A stretch of DNA of 37,739 bases, taken from Blautia sp. Lineage in GTDB: Bacteria > Bacillota > Clostridia > Lachnospirales > Lachnospiraceae. Of the stretch, positions 32,158 through 37,739 are shown piece after piece (the first letter of the stretch is position 1; the number at the start of each line of letters is the position of its first letter). A program made the translations under genes and the position numbers. The stretch is from the NCBI GenBank assembly GCA_022777285.1, contig JALFGN010000118.1, positions 1 to 37,739 of the forward strand. The letters are read 5' to 3'. The notes under the pieces were generated by a model that did no database searches, was not told the origin of the DNA, and saw nothing but the letters and a program-made list of their open reading frames with translations.

Positions 32158-32782
32158 CAGAGGAATGTTAGCTGTTGTATCCGGGTTTTCCGGTGCAGGA
32201 AAAGGCACATTAATGAAAAGACTTCTGGAGAAATATGACTGCTATGCCCTTTCCGTTTCTGCAACCACGAGAGCACCTCGTGATGGCGAGGAACATGGCA
32301 GAGAATATTTTTTTCATACAAAAGAAGAGTTTGAAGAGCTGATTCTCCAGGATGCGTTGATTGAATACGCCAAGTATGTAGACAATTATTATGGAACACC
32401 AAAATCCTATGTAGAAAAACAGCTGGAAGCAGGAAAAGATGTAATTCTTGAAATTGAGATTCAGGGCGCATTAAAAGTAAAAGAAAAACTGCCTGATACC
32501 CTTCTTCTTTTTGTAACACCGCCTTCGGCCGAAGAATTGAAACGCCGTCTGGAAGGAAGAGGCACGGAGACACCGGAAGTGATCGCATCCAGACTCAGAC
32601 GTGCTTCGGAAGAAGCAAAAGCAATGCCGCTTTATGATTATATTCTGGTAAATGATGATCTGGAAACCTGTGTCGATCAGATGCACGAGATCATCCAGAG
32701 TCAGCACAATACTGTTGCCAATAATACTTCATTTATAGAAAAAATAACGGACGAAGTATCCGTATTTGCGAAAGGAGAATAA
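32150..32782 (+). CDS. gmk: Guanylate kinase
   Basis: Phosphorylates GMP to GDP. The 210-residue protein has the P-loop [10 protein letters not shown] (11-20), the GMP-binding segment [17 protein letters not shown], and the [13 protein letters not shown] and [11 protein letters not shown] (lid) motifs. The ATG overlaps the remA end by 8 nt, with AAGGGGAA about 6 nt before it. Only one base separates the stop codon from the rpoZ start codon, so translation of remA, gmk and rpoZ is tightly linked. Besides nucleotide supply it sets GDP/GTP pools and is a target of (p)ppGpp in Firmicutes. Confidence 0.97.
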   Translation: MSDRGMLAVVSGFSGAGKGTLMKRLLEKYDCYALSVSATTRAPRDGEEHGREYFFHTKEEFEELILQDALIEYAKYVDNYYGTPKSYVEKQLEAGKDVILEIEIQGALKVKEKLPDTLLLFVTPPSAEELKRRLEGRGTETPEVIASRLRRASEEAKAMPLYDYILVNDDLETCVDQMHEIIQSQHNTVANNTSFIEKITDEVSVFAKGE

Positions 32783-32783
32783 T

Positions 32784-33047
32784 ATGATACATCCATCTTA
32801 CACAGAACTGATGCAGGCAATCAATAATGGAGCCGATGTAGAGGATGAACCACTGGTAACCAGCCGTTATTCCATCGTCCTTGCTACAAGCAAAAGAGCA
32901 AGACAGTTAATTGCAGGAAAAGATGCCATGGTGCCTTCCAATGGAAAAAAACCGCTTTCTACTGCTGTAGAAGAGTTCTACAAAGGAAAAGTTCACATTC
33001 TTCCGGACTCCGGCGAAGAAGAAACATCTGAAACTGAAAATGAATAA
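32784..33047 (+). CDS. rpoZ: DNA-directed RNA polymerase subunit omega
   Basis: Small polymerase subunit that helps fold and hold beta-prime. The 87-residue protein carries the omega core VTSRYSIVLATSKRARQLIAG and PLSTAVEEFYKGKV, followed by an acidic tail (SGEEETSETENE). The start is the ATG at 32784, with AAGGAGA 5-6 nt before it; an in-frame TTG at 32766 inside gmk was rejected. Directly after gmk, its usual partner in Firmicutes. Confidence 0.95.
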   Translation: MIHPSYTELMQAINNGADVEDEPLVTSRYSIVLATSKRARQLIAGKDAMVPSNGKKPLSTAVEEFYKGKVHILPDSGEEETSETENE

Positions 33048-33054
33048 AAAAGGG

Positions 33055-33084
33055 GGACTGCATGCACCTTGCTGCAGTCCTTTC
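33055..33084 (+). terminator. Weak terminator or attenuator between rpoZ and rimO
   Basis: Stem GGACTGCA / TGCAGTCC with a 10-nt loop, followed by TTTCT. The short T run suggests partial termination, letting some transcripts reach rimO. Confidence 0.55.
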
Positions 33085-33113
33085 TACCATTATGCAAACA
33101 GACAAGGAGAATT

Positions 33114-34454
33114 ATGAGAAACGTATTATTTGTATCTCTTGGCTGCGACAAGAATCTTGCAGATTCCGAGGAAATGCTGGGTCTTCTGGTTGCTCACGGA
33201 TATACCATAACCAATGATGAAACCAAAGCAGATGTAGCAGTGGTAAATACCTGTGCATTTATTCACGATGCAAAGGAAGAGAGTATTGCCAATATTCTCG
33301 AAATGGCACGTTATAAGGAAGAGGGCACGTTAAAGGTACTGGCTGTCACAGGCTGTCTTGCTCAGCGCTACAAAGAGGAAATTATAAAAGAAATTCCGGA
33401 AGTAGATGTAGTATTAGGTACCACCAGCTTTGACGATTTACTGAAAGCACTGGATCAGGCTTTTGAAGGAGAAAAATACCTGGAGTTTAAAGACATTTCC
33501 GCTATGCCTGAAATCGAATCCAAACGTATGATCACGACCGGAGGACATTTTGAATATCTGAAAATAGCAGAAGGCTGCGACAAACATTGTACCTACTGTA
33601 TCATACCGAAGCTGCGCGGAAAATACCGCAGTGTTCCAATGGAAAAACTGATCCGGCAGGCAGAATATCTTGCAGAGCAGGGGGTAAAAGAACTGATACT
33701 GGTAGCGCAGGAAACAACCATTTATGGTATGGATCTTTATGGTGAAAAATCGCTCCACAGATTATTGAAAGCCCTGTGCCAGATTCCAGGTATTTGCTGG
33801 ATCCGCGTTCTTTATTGTTATCCGGAAGAAATCTACCCCGAACTGATTCAGGTTATGAAAGAAGAGAAGAAAATCTGTCATTATCTGGATCTCCCCATTC
33901 AGCATGCCAGTGATAAAATCCTGAAACGGATGGGAAGACGTACCACTAAAGAAGAATTAAAACAGATTGTTTCCGATTTAAGAACTGCCATTCCGGATAT
34001 TATCCTGCGAACGACTCTGATTACCGGATTCCCCGGAGAAACACAGGAAGATCACGAAGAACTGATGGATTTCATAGATGAAATGGAGTTTGACCGGCTC
34101 GGAGTGTTCACTTATTCCCCGGAAGAAGATACGCCGGCCGCTTCTATGCCGGATCAGATACCGGAAGAAGTAAAAGAAGACCGACAGGCAGAACTGATGG
34201 AATTGCAGCAGGAAATCTCTTTTGATAAAGGAAATGAACGAATCGGAAAAGAAGTTCTGGTCATGATTGAAGGAAAAGTTGCCGATGAAAATGCTTATGT
34301 GGGACGTACGTATGGAGACGCACCAAATGTAGACGGCTATATTTTTATTAATACAGATACTGAATTGATGTCCGGTGATTTGTGTCAGGTACATATTACC
34401 GGTGCACTGGAATATGATTTGATAGGAGAATTGAAAGATGAATACACCAAATAA
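33114..34454 (+). CDS. rimO: Ribosomal protein uS12 methylthiotransferase
   Basis: Radical SAM enzyme that methylthiolates an aspartate of ribosomal protein S12. The 446-residue protein has the N-terminal domain cysteines C11 (SLGCDKNLADSE), C47 and C81 for one iron-sulfur cluster, the radical SAM motif CDKHCTYC (C155, C159, C162) for the other, and a C-terminal TRAM domain (about 375-440). The SLGCDKN motif distinguishes RimO from MiaB. The ATG at 33114 follows AAGGAG with a short spacer; an in-frame TTG at 33069 lies in the hairpin and was rejected. It overlaps pgsA by 17 nt. Confidence 0.95.
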   Translation: MRNVLFVSLGCDKNLADSEEMLGLLVAHGYTITNDETKADVAVVNTCAFIHDAKEESIANILEMARYKEEGTLKVLAVTGCLAQRYKEEIIKEIPEVDVVLGTTSFDDLLKALDQAFEGEKYLEFKDISAMPEIESKRMITTGGHFEYLKIAEGCDKHCTYCIIPKLRGKYRSVPMEKLIRQAEYLAEQGVKELILVAQETTIYGMDLYGEKSLHRLLKALCQIPGICWIRVLYCYPEEIYPELIQVMKEEKKICHYLDLPIQHASDKILKRMGRRTTKEELKQIVSDLRTAIPDIILRTTLITGFPGETQEDHEELMDFIDEMEFDRLGVFTYSPEEDTPAASMPDQIPEEVKEDRQAELMELQQEISFDKGNERIGKEVLVMIEGKVADENAYVGRTYGDAPNVDGYIFINTDTELMSGDLCQVHITGALEYDLIGELKDEYTK

Positions 34455-34980
34455 ACTGACAATCGCACGTGTGATAATGATTCCGTTTTTTGTAGCATTT
34501 TTAATGTATGATATTGCAGGCAGTGCAGGAAAATGGATTGCCCTTGCAATTTTTATTATTGCCAGCCTTACGGATACCCTGGATGGTTATCTGGCAAGGA
34601 GAGATAACCTGGTTACAAACTTTGGAAAATTTATGGATCCTCTTGCTGACAAACTGCTGGTTTGTTCTGCACTCATTTGCTTTACTTCCCTTGGAACACT
34701 TCCTGCATGGATCACTATCGTAATTATTGCAAGAGAATTTATCATCAGCGGATTCCGTCTGATCGCTGCTGATAATGGAATTGTAATTGCTGCAAGCTAT
34801 TGGGGAAAATTTAAGACTGTATCACAGATGATCATGATTATTCTTATGATTATGGATATCCAAAATACCGTATTCCAGACATTGATCACTGTTTTTATTG
34901 TAATTGCAGTTGCACTGACCGTAATCTCATTGATTGATTATATTCTGAAAAACAAACAGGTTTTAAGTATGCAGGACTGA
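34438..34980 (+). CDS. pgsA: CDP-diacylglycerol--glycerol-3-phosphate 3-phosphatidyltransferase
   Basis: Makes phosphatidylglycerol phosphate in the inner membrane. The 180-residue protein has several hydrophobic helices and the complete CDP-alcohol phosphotransferase signature: D46, D49, G50, A53, R54, G63, D67 and D71 in TDTLDGYLARRDN...FGKFMDPLADK. The opening NTPNKLTIARVIMIPFF is typical of PgsA. AGGAGAA lies about 8 nt before the ATG, inside the end of rimO. The rimO-pgsA-cinA order is common in Clostridia. Confidence 0.95.
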   Translation: MNTPNKLTIARVIMIPFFVAFLMYDIAGSAGKWIALAIFIIASLTDTLDGYLARRDNLVTNFGKFMDPLADKLLVCSALICFTSLGTLPAWITIVIIAREFIISGFRLIAADNGIVIAASYWGKFKTVSQMIMIILMIMDIQNTVFQTLITVFIVIAVALTVISLIDYILKNKQVLSMQD

Positions 34981-35004
34981 TTTGTCTGAAAGGAGCGTTT
35001 ACTT

Positions 35005-36270
35005 ATGACAACGGAGCTGATTTTTGTAGGAACAGAATTACTGCTTGGAGATATTGTAAATACCAATGGCGCATATCTTGCAAAAAAATGTGCTGCTCTT
35101 GGTCTATCCCTTTATTATCAGAGCGTAGTGGGTGATAACGAGGAACGTCTTGGTGAAATGATAAAGACCGCAGCAAAAAGATCGGATATTGTGATTTTAT
35201 GTGGTGGCCTCGGACCTACAGAAGATGATCTCACAAAAGAAACCGCTGCAAAAGTAATGGGAAAAGAGCTGGTTGAAAACAAGCATTCCAGAAAACGGAT
35301 TTCTGCATATCTGGAAAACTATGTAAAAGGTCATGCAGACCGTAAAATTACGGAAAATAACTGGAAACAGGCCATGATTCCGGAAGGTGCGATTGTCATT
35401 GACAATGACAACGGCACAGCTCCCGGTGTGATTATGGAAGAAGATTCCTCTACCCTCATTCTTCTTCCGGGTCCTCCAAACGAACTGATTCCGATGTTTG
35501 AGGATAAGATTTTTCCTTACCTGCGCGGTCGACTTCCGGAAATCATCTGTTCGGAAGTAATCAAAATCTGCGGAATCGGAGAAAGCCAGGCAGAAGACCA
35601 GATCCGGGATTTGATTCAGGCACAGTCCAATCCTACAATTGCTACTTATGCAAAAACAGGAGAAGTCCATATTCGTGTCACTGCCAAAGCTTCCAGTGAA
35701 AAAGAAGCACGGAAACTCATGCGGCCTCTTGTACGGGAATTGAAAGTGCGCTTCGGTGCCAGTATTTATACAACCGACGAAGAAAAAACACTGGAAACAG
35801 CAGTCGTGGAACTTCTGCATAATCAGAATCTTACATTGACAACGGTGGAATCCTGTACAGGTGGTGCCCTTTCCGCCAGAATCATCAATGTACCAGGAGC
35901 TTCTGAAGTTTTAAAACAGGGATTTGTAACCTATTCCAACCGTGCAAAAAAGAAATACATTATGGTGAAAAAGAGTACCTTAAAAGAGCATGGAGCAGTC
36001 AGTGAGAAATGCGCGAAAGAAATGGCAAAAGGAGGATGTTTCATTACAAACTCCGATGCGGCGCTGTCTGTTACCGGTCTTGCAGGACCAGACGGCGGAA
36101 CGGAAGCAACTCCGGTAGGAACCGTATTTATCGGCTGTTGCCTCAAAGGCAAAACTACTGTAAAAGAATTTCACTTTAATGGTTCCAGAAACAAAGTACG
36201 TGATCAGGCAGTTACCTATGCTCTGATCTTACTTCGGGAATGTATTCTGGAAAATTATGAAAATCGTTAA
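35005..36270 (+). CDS. cinA: CinA family protein (competence/damage-inducible; nicotinamide-nucleotide amidase)
   Basis: A full two-domain CinA of 421 residues. The N-terminal molybdopterin-binding-like domain (1-170) carries TELIFVGTELLLGDIVNTN and LCGGLGPTEDDLTKE, the pyrophosphatase-type site. The C-terminal CinA domain (about 255-415) carries VESCTGGALSARI, GFVTYSNRAKKK and TGLAGPDGGTEATPVGTV, the nicotinamide mononucleotide deamidase part. AAGGAGCG lies about 10 nt before the ATG, and the gap to pgsA is 24 bp. In many Firmicutes recA follows cinA; here a bidirectional terminator follows instead and recA is not in the window. Confidence 0.95.
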   Translation: MTTELIFVGTELLLGDIVNTNGAYLAKKCAALGLSLYYQSVVGDNEERLGEMIKTAAKRSDIVILCGGLGPTEDDLTKETAAKVMGKELVENKHSRKRISAYLENYVKGHADRKITENNWKQAMIPEGAIVIDNDNGTAPGVIMEEDSSTLILLPGPPNELIPMFEDKIFPYLRGRLPEIICSEVIKICGIGESQAEDQIRDLIQAQSNPTIATYAKTGEVHIRVTAKASSEKEARKLMRPLVRELKVRFGASIYTTDEEKTLETAVVELLHNQNLTLTTVESCTGGALSARIINVPGASEVLKQGFVTYSNRAKKKYIMVKKSTLKEHGAVSEKCAKEMAKGGCFITNSDAALSVTGLAGPDGGTEATPVGTVFIGCCLKGKTTVKEFHFNGSRNKVRDQAVTYALILLRECILENYENR

Positions 36271-36277
36271 AAACCTC

Positions 36278-36318
36278 AAACGGCTGTGATCCGCTGCGAA
36301 ACGGATGACAGCCGTTTT
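36278..36318. terminator. Bidirectional terminator after cinA
   Basis: AAACGGCTGT-G-ATCCG pairs with CGGAT-G-ACAGCCGTTT around an 8-nt loop; both convergent units end at it. Confidence 0.85.
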
Positions 36319-36319
36319 G

Positions 36320-36643
36320 TCAGCGGAGCATTTTGATCAACTGGAGCATACGCTCGATTTTTGCTGTTTCTTCTGGAGATTTTCCTATTTTTAACACCTG
36401 AATAATGGCATCCATTTCCTGTTGTGTAAAATGCATTCTCCCGGATTGATTCTGGTTTTGTGCAACGGCTGACATAAGAAAGGGAAGAAGTTCCTGCATC
36501 CCTTTCTGGCTACCCTGGGCGGCAATGGAATTCAGAAACTGAAGTTTTGCAGGATCAATACCGCTAAGACTTTTATTCTGCGTCCAGTCTTTCTCTATGG
36601 ATGCATCCGGTTCCTGCTTTGAAATTTTTCTGTTTCCGGTCAT
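36320..36643 (-). CDS. Hypothetical protein (107 aa)
   Basis: I do not recognise this family. The 107-residue protein has no signal peptide or membrane helix; it is rich in Gln and Met in the middle and ends in an amphipathic helical stretch (TAKIERMLQLIKMLR). Residues about 26-65 (SGIDPAKLQFLNSIAAQGSQ, then ELLPFLMSAVAQNQNQ) look helical. It starts 4 nt before the end of the upstream gene (ATGA overlap at 36640-36643), so the two are translation-coupled and probably act together. It ends at the terminator shared with cinA. Confidence 0.75.
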   Translation of the reverse strand: MTGNRKISKQEPDASIEKDWTQNKSLSGIDPAKLQFLNSIAAQGSQKGMQELLPFLMSAVAQNQNQSGRMHFTQQEMDAIIQVLKIGKSPEETAKIERMLQLIKMLR

Positions 36644-36978
36644 ACTTTCTGATTCTCTCTTTCCTGGGAAAGTTCAAAAATTTGAAACATAGCAAGTGTG
36701 TTTAACATTGCATCAATTTTTTCTTTTGTATGACCATGACAGACTTTGCTGCAGGCTGCAAGCATTTCCACAGGATCTGATGCTGTGTTTTCTCTGGATT
36801 GTATCTTCAGATCAGTAGACGGCTGGGAAAACAGCCTTATGGTTCCCTGCAGTTCCAAAACTTTTGCATAAACAGAGGCAAATCGCTGACCATTTTTGGG
36901 AAGATATGGCATGGCAGCTTTCAGAATTTCGATCGGGTCTTCTGCTATCATTTCATCCAGAATATTCTGGGACTCCAC
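36640..36978 (-). CDS. Hypothetical protein (112 aa), first gene of a two-gene unit
   Basis: Unrecognised family. With the start placed at a GTG at 36978 the protein has 112 residues and opens MESQNILDEMIAEDPIEILKAAMPYL; it is predicted mainly helical, with two cysteines (CSKVCHGH) and no membrane segment. The GTG is preferred because GGGAGGGG lies 6 nt before it on the minus strand, whereas an in-frame ATG at 37059 (139 residues) has no binding site. It overlaps the next gene by 4 nt. Both proteins share a helical, small, repeat-free look and the words PYLP/PFLM near a Met-rich turn, which could mean they are distant relatives; that is speculative. Confidence 0.7.
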   Translation of the reverse strand: MESQNILDEMIAEDPIEILKAAMPYLPKNGQRFASVYAKVLELQGTIRLFSQPSTDLKIQSRENTASDPVEMLAACSKVCHGHTKEKIDAMLNTLAMFQIFELSQERENQKV

Positions 36979-37143
36979 AGGTATCCCCTCCCATTGAATA
37001 TACTTTTTAAACCATATGAATAAAAGACTGTTTTTATTCCTTCCTATGCTGTATTTCATTTGCGGAACAGTTATACTTCAAACAGCATATGATAAAGCGG
37101 ACACAGGAATTATCAATCTTTTTTGTATCCGGAGGACACGCTT

Positions 37144-37281
37144 ATGGAAAATCCAAAAACAAAACTTGTGGAAGAAGGGAATACCATTTATGAAATAGAT
37201 CTAGAATGTATCAAGAAAAAAGAAAACAGAGAAAAAAGATCAGAAAAAGGCGAGAAAAACAAATCAGGCTGCCGCAAATAA
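37144..37281 (+). CDS. Small charged protein (45 aa)
   Basis: A 45-residue gene supported by a very good Shine-Dalgarno sequence (GGAGGA, 37131-37136) 7 nt before its ATG. The protein begins MENPKTKLVEEGNTIYEIDL and ends in a strongly basic tail (KKKENREKRSEKGEKNKSG, CRK). No known domain. The last codons form half of a hairpin (37267-37290) that also serves as terminator for the opposing cysteine-rich gene. A clear promoter was not found; a TATGAT at 37088 lacks a good -35 partner. Confidence 0.6.
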   Translation: MENPKTKLVEEGNTIYEIDLECIKKKENREKRSEKGEKNKSGCRK

Positions 37282-37290
37282 GCGGCAGCC
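37267..37290. terminator. Hairpin between the 45-aa gene and the cysteine-rich gene
   Basis: Perfect 9-bp stem GGCTGCCGC / GCGGCAGCC with a 6-nt loop containing the stop codon of the plus-strand gene. On the minus strand it is followed by TGATTTGTTTTTC, so it most likely terminates the cysteine-rich gene; the plus-strand tail is poor in T. Confidence 0.75.
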
Positions 37291-37308
37291 CTTCTGTTTG
37301 TATTTGAA

Positions 37309-37545
37309 TTACCAGCCGAATCCGTGATTGCCGCATCCGCAAAGAAGCAACAAAATGATAATAATACAGCTGCAGTCTCCATGTCTGTCATCTCTGTCAC
37401 AGCAGGATCCGTTTCCGCAGAAGCACAGAAGCAGCAGAATCCAGATAATACTGTTGCAGTCTCCTCCGAAAAATCCCCGTGATAATCCGCCTCCACAAGA
37501 ATCATCACAGCCACAGCCACAATTTGTAGCAGCTAAATCACTCAT
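37309..37545 (-). CDS. Small cysteine- and glycine-rich protein with duplicated hydrophobic segment (78 aa)
   Basis: A 78-residue protein with 13 cysteines. The N terminus (MSDLAATNCGCGCDDSCGGG) is followed by a Gly-rich turn and then two similar units: CNSIIWILLLLCFCGNG (30-46) and CSCIIIILLLLCGCGN (58-73), separated by an Asp/Arg/His/Cys linker. Each unit pairs about eight aliphatic residues with a C-x-C-G-N tail. The start is fixed by GGAGG 8-9 nt before the ATG. The general plan (Gly-rich head, short hydrophobic stretch) recalls YjcZ-like sporulation miniproteins, and such proteins in Lachnospiraceae are sometimes labelled chorion class high-cysteine protein; neither gives a function. A spore-coat or envelope role is a guess. 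Confidence 0.8.
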   Translation of the reverse strand: MSDLAATNCGCGCDDSCGGGLSRGFFGGDCNSIIWILLLLCFCGNGSCCDRDDRHGDCSCIIIILLLLCGCGNHGFGW

Positions 37546-37621
37546 ATTTATTCCTCCATGGATTTTCATTACAGTTTCATCATATGTGAAAATAAAAAAA
37601 GTGTGCATTCTATTTTGAAAC

Positions 37622-37739
37622 TTATAAAGAAATCAGATTTTTAAAAATCTGATAAATGTCCAGTATCCCATATCCCCATTCCCGGTTGGGATACATCCGG
37701 TCATTGCTTCTTCCGGCACCCCGGACAAGAAGGGCAGAA
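37622..37739 (-). CDS. C-terminal end of a subtilisin-like (S8) serine protease, partial
   Basis: Only the last 38 codons are in the window; the gene continues past the right edge. The tail ALLVRGAGRSND then YPNREWGYGILDIYQIF matches the end of S8 peptidases of Clostridia, where the NxxWGYG-LD pattern follows the catalytic serine region; the catalytic residues themselves lie outside. These proteins include the Csp-type germination proteases and extracellular relatives, which cannot be told apart here. No terminator with a T run lies between it and the cysteine-rich gene 76 bp downstream, so they may be co-transcribed. Confidence 0.7.
   Translation of the reverse strand, partial: SALLVRGAGRSNDRMYPNREWGYGILDIYQIFKNLISL

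Noticed and set aside
31536-32588. 350-residue antisense ORF across yicC, remA and gmk
   Set aside because: It spans three well-supported genes on the other strand and has no binding site.
37016-37198. 60-residue plus-strand ORF near the right edge
   Set aside because: No binding site; the 45-residue frame starting at 37144 has a strong one and a different frame.
37328-37618. 96-residue plus-strand ORF opposite the cysteine-rich gene
   Set aside because: Pro/Gln/Ser-rich shadow of the cysteine-rich gene, without a binding site.
1-37739. CRISPR array, intact insertion sequence, toxin-antitoxin or prophage genes
   Set aside because: I looked for regularly spaced repeats, transposase or recombinase motifs and typical paired small genes and saw none that hold up; only the attachment-like scar at the left suggests mobile DNA.

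Overview
The window looks like chromosomal DNA of a low-GC, spore-forming Clostridia of the family Lachnospiraceae (Blautia, Mediterraneibacter or Dorea type). This is an inference from the gene content and order (yicC-remA-gmk-rpoZ-rimO-pgsA-cinA), strong AGGAGG-type ribosome binding sites, T-box control of amino-acid genes, a Firmicutes-type PheS, and spore-associated cell-wall proteins (SpoIID-like, SleB-like). No genus can be fixed from the sequence alone.

Left edge (1-950): AT-rich accessory DNA with one small hypothetical gene, a GC-rich block, a pair of direct repeats and then the orphan 3' end of a tRNA followed by its terminator. The simplest reading is the right-hand attachment scar of an integrative element lying mostly outside the window. 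The ordinary chromosome would begin at about 720.

950-12900: an AraC-type regulator; leuA behind a leucine T-box; an adenylate-forming enzyme carrying two fibronectin type III domains; a SleB-like hydrolase; threonine synthase (thrC); 6S RNA; aldose 1-epimerase (galM); a SpoIID-domain protein; and a YihY-family membrane protein.

12900-20900: a phenylalanine T-box drives pheS-pheT, a histidine phosphatase and queA. A shared terminator separates this operon from the opposing tyrA-aroA operon for aromatic amino acid synthesis, which has its own consensus promoter.

20900-29000: an EF-G-like GTPase with altered GTPase motifs, an unrecognised three-helix membrane protein, then a second leucine T-box in front of leuS. 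The leuS stop codon overlaps the start of a membrane-bound diguanylate cyclase, so tRNA-Leu charging probably also controls c-di-GMP synthesis.

29000-36300: rqcH on the minus strand, divergent from a rightward housekeeping run (yicC, remA, gmk, rpoZ, rimO, pgsA, cinA) with overlaps or very short gaps. 36300-37739: minus-strand small hypothetical genes, a 45-residue plus-strand gene, a cysteine-rich 78-residue protein with a duplicated hydrophobic segment, and the C-terminal end of a subtilisin-like protease cut by the window edge.

The most unusual items are the adenylating enzyme-FN3 fusion, the leuS-coupled diguanylate cyclase, the EF-G paralogue with NKxD replaced by TEMD, the cysteine-rich miniprotein and the tRNA scar. 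No CRISPR array, complete tRNA, rRNA or intact transposase is visible.
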